Positions 6,919 through 14,390 of a stretch of 64,000 nucleotides of DNA are shown one piece after another. The translations under genes and the position numbers were made by a program. Position 1 is the stretch's first letter; the number at the start of each line of letters is the position of its first letter. Location: positions 1,612,001 through 1,676,000 of the forward strand of contig NZ_CP049246.1 in assembly GCF_011046555.1 (NCBI RefSeq), given 5' to 3'. Under the pieces are notes generated by a model. That model saw nothing but the letters and a program-made list of their open reading frames with translations, did no database searches and had not been told where the DNA came from. This stretch comes from Sphingobacterium lactis. GTDB taxonomy: Bacteria; Bacteroidota; Bacteroidia; Sphingobacteriales; Sphingobacteriaceae.

Positions 6919-8397
6919 ATGGAAAATAATCAACTTAATGAAGGTTTAGAGAACAGTTCTCCAAAATCCTTGTACGACAAAATTACCGGCTCCATGCTGT
7001 TGAAGATCTTCGTAATCTTCTTCCTGACGATCATTCTATTGATTCCAATGGCTTTGATCGGTGATCTCATCAGCGAGCGCAAGCAACGGGAAACGCAAGT
7101 TTCTACCGAAATTGCCAGAAAATGGGGATTGGAACAGGTGGTGAGTACTCCCGTGATCGCTGTTCCCTATGACGCGGTACACGAAACTATAAAACCGACA
7201 ACGGATGGCAAGCAAACCACCGAAAGGATAGTGGTGAAGGAATGGGCATTCCTATTGCCGGAGAACAGCGCCATCACTGCGGAGGTTCAACCCGAACCTT
7301 TGAAGCGCGGCATTTTCCAAGCGATAGTGTACAATGCGAAAGTAACCGTTAAGGGTAATTTCAAGCCTTTTGATTTGACCAAATTGGATGTTCCAGCTAC
7401 AGACCTGAAGTGGAACGAAGCGAAAATGGTCTTTGGAATTCAGGATACCAAGGGGCTATCTGCAAATCCAAATGTGCAATGGAATGGACAGGGATTTCCA
7501 ATGGATAAATATTTCCAGGAGTTGGATCTATTCACCAATAATTTGACAACAAACCTGAACCTGACCGGCAATGAAGATTTGAATAAGCCTTTCCAGATTA
7601 CCATGGACTTGAAGGGATCGAAATCCTTGAACTTCCTTCCATTGGCGAAGCAGACCACGATCCATGCTTCTGGAAACTGGGCGAACCCAAGCTTCAACGG
7701 CAACTTTCTACCGGAGGATCGGGAAGTGAATGAAACCTTCCGCGCCAACTGGTCGATTCCGGATTTCAACCGTAAGCTTGCTCAGCAATGGACCGGGGAA
7801 CCAGTTGCCCTGTATAATTTCTTGGGGGTGGACCTTGCTAGTGAGGATGTCCAAATGACGGACTTCCCTGAACCTAAAGTTGTAGGATCCGCTGAATCCA
7901 GCGACAAATTGACCTCAAACGATTACGATATGGTGCAGATCAATTTCCTGCCAAATGTCAATAATTACCAAAAGGCAACGCGTGTGACCAAGTATGGTGC
8001 GTTGGTCATTGCATTGACCTTTATTTCCCTGATTTTTATGGAGATCATCAAGAAACAGCGCGTGCATCTTATCCAATATGTACTCATCGGTTTTGCCATG
8101 GTGCTCTTCTATGCGCTATTGTTAGCTATATCGGAACATATCGGCTTCAACCTGGCCTATCTGCTTGCCGCTGTAGCAACCATCCTGTTGATCGCCACCT
8201 TTGTCCGTGCGATTACCAAGGACGGAAAATCAGCATGGATCTTCGGTGCTATCTTAGCCCTGTTCTACACCTTTATCTTTGTGTTGCTCCAACTTCGCGA
8301 CTACTCATTGATCGTTGGAACAGTAGGTTTATTCATCATCCTTGCCGTATTGATGCGTCTGTCGACAAAAATCAATTGGTATCAATTCGAGAAATAA
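6919..8397 (+). CDS. creD: CreD family inner-membrane protein
   Basis: 492 residues. An N-terminal membrane helix (MLLKIFVIFFLTIILLIPMAL-like, about 26-48) is followed by a motif typical of CreD (GDLISERKQRE), a large periplasmic domain of about 300 residues, and four to six C-terminal membrane helices (about 355-485). In E. coli CreD is an envelope protein of the CreBC regulon linked to colicin tolerance and beta-lactam response; its biochemical role is not known. No creBC two-component genes are here. Instead the gene follows a winged-helix regulator and a Coq4-like gene, the arrangement I associate with Bacteroidota. It ends the operon; no clear terminator was found. Confidence 0.9.
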   Translation: MENNQLNEGLENSSPKSLYDKITGSMLLKIFVIFFLTIILLIPMALIGDLISERKQRETQVSTEIARKWGLEQVVSTPVIAVPYDAVHETIKPTTDGKQTTERIVVKEWAFLLPENSAITAEVQPEPLKRGIFQAIVYNAKVTVKGNFKPFDLTKLDVPATDLKWNEAKMVFGIQDTKGLSANPNVQWNGQGFPMDKYFQELDLFTNNLTTNLNLTGNEDLNKPFQITMDLKGSKSLNFLPLAKQTTIHASGNWANPSFNGNFLPEDREVNETFRANWSIPDFNRKLAQQWTGEPVALYNFLGVDLASEDVQMTDFPEPKVVGSAESSDKLTSNDYDMVQINFLPNVNNYQKATRVTKYGALVIALTFISLIFMEIIKKQRVHLIQYVLIGFAMVLFYALLLAISEHIGFNLAYLLAAVATILLIATFVRAITKDGKSAWIFGAILALFYTFIFVLLQLRDYSLIVGTVGLFIILAVLMRLSTKINWYQFEK

Positions 8398-8550
8398 TGA
8401 TCAAGTTAACCAGCGCATCACTACGGATGTACCTCACCAGTATCTGGCTGCTATTTTGGAAAACCAGTCGAGGAATTTAGGCTATGATTTCGCTTTGCCT
8501 GTCAACTTTAGTAAATTGGCAGGCAAAACGATTGTTAAAACTAAAATTAT

Positions 8551-10656
8551 ATGCACAAGATTTCATGGATTGGCGCATTCTTATTGATCAATAATATGGT
8601 TATTGCACAGGTAGGAAAGGAAGTCCCACAGAAAGTGGAACGTAAAACAGTGGATACACGCAGCAGGCACTCCGCAGCCGTGGAACCCTTAAGCCCGCAA
8701 AAATTATGGGAATTGGGCCGAGTCAGTGGGGAGGGATTATCCGCAGATGGTACCCAACTCATTTATGGCGTTTCCAATTATCAGTTTGATGATAACAAAT
8801 CCGAAAAGAACCTCTATGTAATTCCTGTCAAGGGAGGTACACCGGTTCAGTTTACGACGGAGGCTGGTTCGGAATCGGTTCTGAAGGTCGATGGCGATCA
8901 GGTTCTCTATATGTTCAAGGGACAGCTATGGAAGAAAAGCCTAAAAGATGGCAATGCCACACAGGTGACCAATTATGAAGGTGGCCTGGAAAATGTGAAG
9001 ATATCTCCGGATGGAAAGCATATCCTCTTCAGTAAGCAGGTGCTGTTGAAGCCCTATTACAGTCAGGATAAATACAAGGACCTGACAAAATCCAATGTCT
9101 ATATCTATGATAATCTGGATTACCGCCATTGGGATACCTGGAATGATGGTAAATTCAACCATCCATTCGTGGCTACCTATGCCGATGGACAGATTGGAGA
9201 GGCTAAGGATATCTTGGGCGAAGAACCTTATTATTCGCCGACCATGCCTTTCGGCGGTGCGGAAGATTTTACATGGTCGCCCGATGGGAAGGCTGTGTTC
9301 TATGTCTGCAAGAAGAAATTTGGGAAGGACTATGCCCTCAGTACCAATACGGATATTTACCGATATGACCTGAGCTCCGGCGAAACGACCAATGTCACCG
9401 AGGGTATGATGGGATATGATAACAGTCCTGCATTCAGTCCCAATGGCAAGCTATTTACGTGGTTGAGCATGAAAACCGACGGTTATGAGGCTGATAAAAA
9501 TGATGTGATCTTGCTGGATCCCCAAACGAATACCAAGCTGAACCTGACCGCACATTGGGACGGAACGGTGAACGCATTTACCTGGAGCAAGGATAACAAG
9601 AAAATTTATTTTGTTGCGCCAAGTGAAGGTACGGTGCAACTTTTTGAAATCCTGGTTCCCACCAACCTGAAGAACCGTGCCTTGCCGATCATTAACCAGA
9701 TATCGTCAGGCGATTTCGATATTACGGGAATTGTTGGTGAAACGAAGGACGGCCTGGTCGTTACTTCCACAAAGATGACACGTGCAGCCGAGGTGTTTCT
9801 GTATTCCTTCAAGGATAAAAACCTAAAGGCCATCACAACGGTGAACGATCAACTGTACAGTACGGTCGCAGCGACAAAAGTAGAATCTAGGGTAACAAAG
9901 GCAACGGATGGCTTGGATCTATTCTCTTGGGTGATCTATCCACCGGATTTCGATCCTGCGAACAAATATCCGACCCTATTGTTCTGTCAGGGAGGACCGC
10001 AATCTGCCACAACGCAGTCGTATTCTTTCCGATGGAACTTCCAGTTATTGGCATCTCAGGGATATATTGTTATTGCGCCGAACCGTCGCGGAATGCCGGG
10101 TTGGGGCGTGAAATGGAACGAGCAGATCTCCAAGGACTGGGGCGGACAATCCATCCGCGATTACCTATCGGCAATTGATGATCTATCCAAGGAACCTTAT
10201 GTCGATAAAGACCGCATTGCAGCCGTTGGTGCGAGCTACGGTGGTTACTCGGTGTTCCAATTGGCAGGTGTGCATGAAGGCCGCTTTAAGTCTTTTATTT
10301 CGCACTGTGGTCTGTTTGATATGAAGTCGTGGTACGGTACAACAGAAGAGCTGTTCTTTGCCAACCATGACCTTGGCGGACCGTACTGGGATAAAGCCAA
10401 TGCAAAGACCTATACGGAATTCAATCCGAGCACTATGGTGGAGAAATGGAACACGCCAATTTTGATCTTCCAAGGAGGCAAGGACTACCGTGTGCCGATC
10501 GGGCAGGGGCTGGAAGCTTTCCAAGCAGCGCAGTTGCGTGGCGTAAAGAGCCGATTGGTTTACCTTCCGGATGAAAACCACTGGGTGCTATCGGGCCATA
10601 ATGCCCAAGTATGGCAACGTGAATTCTTTGGTTGGTTGTCCGAAACCTTGAAATAG
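8551..10656 (+). CDS. S9 family peptidase (prolyl oligopeptidase/DPP-IV type), secreted
   Basis: 701 residues with an N-terminal signal peptide (MHKISWIGAFLLINNMVIAQ). Residues of about 60-420 form a beta-propeller with repeated SPDGK/SPNGK blades. The C-terminal alpha/beta hydrolase domain carries the nucleophile in GASYGGYS (Ser562), the acid in GGKDYRVP (Asp645) and the base in DENHW (His677), a complete triad in the order S-D-H of clan SC. It should cleave short peptides after proline or small residues in the periplasm. The gene stands alone, with an upstream inverted repeat (ttgcctg...caggcaa, 8495-8526) of unknown meaning and a strong terminator downstream. Confidence 0.93.
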   Translation: MHKISWIGAFLLINNMVIAQVGKEVPQKVERKTVDTRSRHSAAVEPLSPQKLWELGRVSGEGLSADGTQLIYGVSNYQFDDNKSEKNLYVIPVKGGTPVQFTTEAGSESVLKVDGDQVLYMFKGQLWKKSLKDGNATQVTNYEGGLENVKISPDGKHILFSKQVLLKPYYSQDKYKDLTKSNVYIYDNLDYRHWDTWNDGKFNHPFVATYADGQIGEAKDILGEEPYYSPTMPFGGAEDFTWSPDGKAVFYVCKKKFGKDYALSTNTDIYRYDLSSGETTNVTEGMMGYDNSPAFSPNGKLFTWLSMKTDGYEADKNDVILLDPQTNTKLNLTAHWDGTVNAFTWSKDNKKIYFVAPSEGTVQLFEILVPTNLKNRALPIINQISSGDFDITGIVGETKDGLVVTSTKMTRAAEVFLYSFKDKNLKAITTVNDQLYSTVAATKVESRVTKATDGLDLFSWVIYPPDFDPANKYPTLLFCQGGPQSATTQSYSFRWNFQLLASQGYIVIAPNRRGMPGWGVKWNEQISKDWGGQSIRDYLSAIDDLSKEPYVDKDRIAAVGASYGGYSVFQLAGVHEGRFKSFISHCGLFDMKSWYGTTEELFFANHDLGGPYWDKANAKTYTEFNPSTMVEKWNTPILIFQGGKDYRVPIGQGLEAFQAAQLRGVKSRLVYLPDENHWVLSGHNAQVWQREFFGWLSETLK

Positions 10657-10680
10657 AAAAAGAAAGAATAGTATAAATGT

Positions 10681-10709
10681 AAAGCGGCCATGCAATGGCC
10701 GCTTTTTTT
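10681..10709 (+). terminator. Terminator of the S9 peptidase gene
   Basis: An 11-bp perfect stem (10681-10691 with 10695-10705), three-base loop, T run to 10709. Confidence 0.9.
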
Positions 10710-10760
10710 GTGAAGTAGGGGGGGAGAGTGGTGGAGGGTTTTGTAATGATGAGTGCTGGC

Positions 10761-10942
10761 GCATGCCAACCCCGGAGGGGTGTTCCTAAAATAGTTACAC
10801 CCCGCTGGGGTTTCATACGGACAGCCATGGTTTGCTAAAATAGTTCAACCCCTCTGGGGTTGCGTGGAGGAAAAATGCCCAAATATGCCATGGGCACAAG
10901 AGACCCCACTCACTGGCCTTCCGCACAACTCTTGCGCCAGCA
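10761..10942 (-). repeat. Composite dispersed repeat, copy B
   Basis: Reverse-strand counterpart of 3216-3396. Read on the minus strand it starts with gctggcgcaagagttgtgcgg, has ctcttgtgcc about 25 bases later, passes through a linker with the shared word gggcattttt and then shows the two aacccc...ggggt..aactattttag units and the inverted third unit. Most positions of part 2 (10761-10866) agree with copy A. Confidence 0.85.
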
Positions 10943-10961
10943 TTATTTTTGGCTTTAAAAG

Positions 10962-11024
10962 GGTCGGTTTTGTGGGAGGGAAAGGGCGCGCTTTGCGCGC
11001 CCTTTCCCTCCCACAAAACCGACC
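10962..11024. repeat. 30-bp perfect inverted repeat with 3-base loop
   Basis: Arms 10962-10991 and 10995-11024 are perfectly complementary with loop TTT. The arms are G-rich (gtgggagggaaagggcgcgc) and C-rich. There is no T run at either end, so it is not a standard terminator. Confidence 0.9.
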
Positions 11025-11105
11025 TAATCGTGCCGTAACGCATGCTGGCGCTAGTCTTTTGTGGTGGGCTGTGGGGTGGCGGACTTGTGCCTAAAAACAT
11101 GCCGT

Positions 11106-11351
11106 AGGCACAAGAAAATAGCTTCGAAAACTGCCCATGACTTGCGCCAGCGAGGGTGCTAGAATTCCATCCAAGGCACAAGAGATCCGCCACACTGGCC
11201 TTCCGCACAACTCTTGCGCCAGCGAGGGGGTTCCATCCAAGGCACAAGAGAACACACACTTGCCTTCCGCACAACTCTTGCGCCAGCGAGGGGGTTCCAT
11301 CCAAGGCACAAGAGATCCACACACTAGCCTTTCGCACAACTCTTGCGCCAG
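11106..11351 (-). repeat. Tandem array of part-1 repeat units (about 65 bp)
   Basis: The word cttgcgcc recurs at 11141, 11213, 11277 and 11342 (steps of 72, 64 and 65). Each of the last three units contains ttccatccaaggcacaaga, a short variable stretch and ccgcacaactcttgcgccag (tcgcac in the last unit). The first unit is diverged. Units are contiguous, without unique spacers. They correspond to part 1 of the composite repeat. Confidence 0.85.
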
Positions 11352-11366
11352 CAATGTTTTCAGCAT

Positions 11367-11424
11367 AAAAAAGGCGACCAATGGCCGCCTTAATATCTCA
11401 AATCTCACATCTCACATCTCACAT
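11367..11424 (-). terminator. Terminator module of the MlaD-like gene (module copy 2)
   Basis: Minus strand: after the stop codon come runs of gatgtgag and gatttgag (11392-11424). Next is a hairpin with 9-bp arms (11371-11379 with 11383-11391, one G.U pair) and a T run (plus 11367-11372). The order and the words match 3110-3183. Confidence 0.75.
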
Positions 11425-12372
11425 CTACTTCGTGTCTTTCTTCCCGAAAATAGAGATCTTCAAGTATTTTCCTGGATTTTCTTTCAGGTCTTTCACGAGT
11501 TGGTCCAGACTTTCCGATGCGTTGGTCAGGTTGTTGTACAGCTTTTCATCGTGGATAAGCTGGCTAAGTGATCCTTCGCCTTTATTGATTTTATCCGTAA
11601 TGGCTGCCACATCCTGCATCGCTTTGTTGGCGTTGTCCACCGTCGCTTTGATTTCCGTTTTGGAAAGGTCGCTCGAAAGGTTATCCAAGTTCGCGAGGAT
11701 ATTGTTGATCTTGTCGTTGTTGTTCTTGAAGTTCATAGTAATGGACTCCATATTGGACAAGATGTTGCTCAGGCGGTTCTTTTCTGCACCCATCAGGCCA
11801 TCCACATCGCCGGTGATTTTTTCCAGATTTTTCAGGGATACCGAAATACTATGGATACTGCTTTTGAAGTCACGTTGGAAATTCTCATCCAATACCGAGT
11901 TCACGCCCGACAGGACGGAATCCAATTTTACGACCAGGTTCTCGATTTTCTTCTGCAAAGGTTCCACCTTTTCCATCAGATTGGCCTGCACATCCGAAAG
12001 AAGTGGGTCGCCATTGCGGGCCATGGTGGTACTGTTGCCCAGTTCAAAGACAATGGCCTTACTGCCCAGGAGATCCGCACTCACAATCCGTGCGACCGTA
12101 TTGGAGGGGATATCGTAATCGTCATTAATCTTAAATTCAGTCTTGATCTTACCGTTCGGTTGGAGGGTAAGTTTCGAAACCCGACCGATCTGGAAACCGC
12201 TCACAAGCACTGGCTTGGAAACTGCTAATCCATCCACATTGTCGTATTCCGTATAAAAAGTGTTCTCGTTACTGAACACATTGTTGCCTTTCAGGAAACT
12301 ATAACCAATAAACAAGATGGCAATTGCAATACTGGTTAATGCCCCTACTTTCGTTTCATTCGATATTTTCAA
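11425..12372 (-). CDS. MlaD/MCE domain lipid-transport protein
   Basis: 315 residues. An N-terminal membrane anchor (about 8-28, TSIAIAILFIGYSFLKG) is followed by an MCE/MlaD domain (about 35-118) with the typical YDNVDGLAVSKPVLVSGFQIGRV and ARIVSADLLGSKAIVFELG. The rest (120-300) is a long helical, probably coiled-coil region rich in N, K, L and D. Such proteins are periplasmic hexameric parts of phospholipid transporters (Mla/MCE) that work with an ABC permease and ATPase. No permease or ATPase gene is in this window; they may lie elsewhere. It lies downstream of two amidase genes on the same strand (56 bases), and the block is divergent from lptD, so all four genes concern the envelope. 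Confidence 0.9.
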   Translation of the reverse strand: MKISNETKVGALTSIAIAILFIGYSFLKGNNVFSNENTFYTEYDNVDGLAVSKPVLVSGFQIGRVSKLTLQPNGKIKTEFKINDDYDIPSNTVARIVSADLLGSKAIVFELGNSTTMARNGDPLLSDVQANLMEKVEPLQKKIENLVVKLDSVLSGVNSVLDENFQRDFKSSIHSISVSLKNLEKITGDVDGLMGAEKNRLSNILSNMESITMNFKNNNDKINNILANLDNLSSDLSKTEIKATVDNANKAMQDVAAITDKINKGEGSLSQLIHDEKLYNNLTNASESLDQLVKDLKENPGKYLKISIFGKKDTK

Positions 12373-12428
12373 AATAACCGCTTTTAAGATTTGATACCTC
12401 TATTCTAACCGCCAATTTAAGAAAAAGT

Positions 12429-13313
12429 TTATTTTTCCACGCTTTTTCTGTAGGTATTTATCGCATCAAACAAGTTATTTACAATAGCTTCCTGTCCTGC
12501 TGCCGACATCATATACCGTTCTTCATCCGGATTGGAGATAAAACCGATTTCCGTCAGTACGGCAGGCATCCCTGCGGTGGCAAGGACGGCGAGGGACTGT
12601 TCCTTCACCCCGCGGTCGGTCCGACCGGAAGCTTTGAACTGGTCCTGCATATACGAAGCCAAGCGGATGCTCTGTTCACGGAATCTTCGCTTCATCAGCG
12701 AAAAGATAATATAGGTTGAGGGGTCTTTAGGGTCAAAACCACCATAGTTCTCTTTATAGTTATCCTCCATCAGGATGGATGCGTTCTCACGGATAGCCAC
12801 ATCCTGGTCACCAGTTCTGCTGAAACCCAGAACAAGGGTCTCCGTACCTTTGGCGCTCGTGTTTAAGGTACGTCGGGTGACGTAACGGCCATTCCTGGCT
12901 TTTACCCGCCGCGAGGTTACACCACCGGAGTTGCAGTGGATCGAAATGAATAAATCCGCATGGTGTTTGTTGGCTAGGGCAGGGCGTTCATACAATTTCG
13001 GGTACACATCGGTCGTGCGGGTGTACACCACTTTGATCCCTGGGAATTCCCGCTGTATTTTTTTACCCAGCTTGAGGCTTACCTGCAGGGCAATATCCTT
13101 TTCCTTGGATTGGCGCCCGACTGCCCCGGAGTCATGCCCGCCGTGGCCGGCGTCAATTACAATCGTCCTTAGTTTACGTTGGCTGCCTTGTTCGTCGTTT
13201 TGCGGGTCGGCAGGTTTAAAACTTGCCAATAAAACTACCGATACGCAGGTCAATAGGCAACCTACTTTTCTCCACATGTTTTGTTTTTGCTTGATAATAC
13301 TATCCAATTTCAC
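12429..13313 (-). CDS. N-acetylmuramoyl-L-alanine amidase (AmiC-type), copy 2
   Basis: 294 residues. An exported zinc amidase (Amidase_3) that cuts the bond between MurNAc and L-Ala in peptidoglycan, usually for daughter-cell separation. A signal peptide follows a short basic stretch (MWRKVGCLLTCVSVVLLAS). Zinc and catalytic motifs are complete: IDAGHGG, the glutamate in SKEKDIALQV, FISIHCNS and LTEIGFISNPDEE. The start at 13313 has a purine-rich site (agagga) close upstream; an internal ATG at 13277 is an alternative. It is a tandem paralogue of the next gene, sharing long identical runs such as KENYGGFDPKDPSTYIIFSL. Confidence 0.93.
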   Translation of the reverse strand: MKLDSIIKQKQNMWRKVGCLLTCVSVVLLASFKPADPQNDEQGSQRKLRTIVIDAGHGGHDSGAVGRQSKEKDIALQVSLKLGKKIQREFPGIKVVYTRTTDVYPKLYERPALANKHHADLFISIHCNSGGVTSRRVKARNGRYVTRRTLNTSAKGTETLVLGFSRTGDQDVAIRENASILMEDNYKENYGGFDPKDPSTYIIFSLMKRRFREQSIRLASYMQDQFKASGRTDRGVKEQSLAVLATAGMPAVLTEIGFISNPDEERYMMSAAGQEAIVNNLFDAINTYRKSVEK

Positions 13314-13339
13314 GTATCCTCTTTTTGTTATCTATTTTT

Positions 13340-14233
13340 TTATTGCATGCCCGAGCTGGTGCGGTAATGTTTGATCGCATCCACAATGTTCGCTACGATT
13401 TCTTCCTGCCCTTTGTTGGAAGCCATAAATTCTTCTTCCTGTGGGTTGGAGATAAATCCGATCTCCGTCAATACGGCTGGCATGGCTGCAGAGGCCAATA
13501 CCGCTAGGGATAATTCCTGAACACCACGGTTCGGACGCCCTTTCTTCACGTATTCATTCTGGATATAAGTGGCAAAACGGATGCTCTTATCACGATAGGT
13601 GCGCTTCATCAGCGAGAAGATGATATAGGTTGATGGATCTTTCGGATCGAAACCACCATAGTTCTCTTGGTAGTTGTCCTCCATCAAGATATCGGCATTC
13701 TCGCGAACGGCAACATCCGATTCACCACGCTGTAATCTGTTGAAACCACAGACAAATGTCTCTGTGCCGCTTACCTCTGGTCGCTTGATCACTTGGGTGA
13801 CGTAACGTCCGTTCTTTCCCTTCACCCGACGGTCCGAATTGGCCGAGTTGCAGTGGATGGAAATAAAAAGATCCGCATGGTTTTTATTGGCCAAGGCCGT
13901 ACGCTGGTGAAAAGGAACATCAATGTCCGAGTCCCGTGTCAACATCGCTTTCACACCGGGCATTTCTTTTTCAATAGCCTCTTTTAATTTTTTTCCCACT
14001 TGCAAGACAATATCCTTTTCATACGTGAATTCACCCTTCGCTCCAGGTAAATTCCCGCCATGTCCTGGATCGATAACGATCAGTTTCATGGCTTTATTGC
14101 TCTTTCCTTCCTCTTGTTCCTGATTTTCTGGGGTGTTTAAATTGGAAGATTGCACAAACGTACTTAGGAATAATAGGGGAATAAGCATGCCTAGGGCCGT
14201 TGCAGTAATCTTAAAAGTTTTATTGAATTTCAT
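13340..14233 (-). CDS. N-acetylmuramoyl-L-alanine amidase (AmiC-type), copy 1
   Basis: 297 residues, same Amidase_3 fold as its neighbour. A signal peptide (FKITATALGMLIPLLFLSTFVQS) is followed by a short linker. The zinc site is complete: IDPGHGG, the glutamate in YEKDIVLQV, FISIHCNS and the catalytic LTEIGFISNPQEE. The family-specific insert with GKNGRYVTQV and ILMEDNYQ is present. It is the first gene of the minus-strand block amidase-amidase-mlaD, divergent from lptD. The two copies differ mainly in the N-terminal linker and the surface insert, so a division of labour (for example different activators) is possible but not shown. Confidence 0.94.
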   Translation of the reverse strand: MKFNKTFKITATALGMLIPLLFLSTFVQSSNLNTPENQEQEEGKSNKAMKLIVIDPGHGGNLPGAKGEFTYEKDIVLQVGKKLKEAIEKEMPGVKAMLTRDSDIDVPFHQRTALANKNHADLFISIHCNSANSDRRVKGKNGRYVTQVIKRPEVSGTETFVCGFNRLQRGESDVAVRENADILMEDNYQENYGGFDPKDPSTYIIFSLMKRTYRDKSIRFATYIQNEYVKKGRPNRGVQELSLAVLASAAMPAVLTEIGFISNPQEEEFMASNKGQEEIVANIVDAIKHYRTSSGMQ

Positions 14234-14335
14234 AGTTATTGCCGTTTTTTCAATTCCTGTCTACAACTTTTCAAAAGTTAACTGTTAAATATCGTGAACT
14301 TTTTAAAAACCTAATCTATGTTATCGATTTTTGAC

Positions 14336-14343
14336 TATTTTTG
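14336..14343 (+). promoter_or_regulatory. Possible -7 box of lptD
   Basis: TATTTTTG, an exact TAnnTTTG match, 48 bases before the lptD start. No TTG was seen at the -33 distance. Confidence 0.4.
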
Positions 14344-14390
14344 CCAACAAGAGTTTAAAATTAGCACAAAAATAACATTCATATTTCATT

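Larger units (their letters stand above)
10710..11424. other. Gene-free repeat island B
   Basis: About 715 bases between convergent genes. It holds, in order, a reversed composite repeat, a 30-bp perfect hairpin, diverged part-1 copies, a tandem array and a terminator module. Several open frames cross it on both strands, but all are translations of repeat units (recurring frames such as AQLLRQR and CASEGVPSKAQE) and none looks like a gene. Confidence 0.8.

Noticed and set aside
11106..11351. Possible CRISPR array (regular repeats of about 65 bp)
   Set aside because: The variable part between conserved words is only a few bases and is itself similar between units. There are no unique spacers and no cas genes. 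It is a plain tandem duplication of a dispersed repeat.
10813..11408. Long open frames across island B on both strands
   Set aside because: They translate the repeat units in several frames (same words recur out of register), have no start-site support and no protein-like composition.
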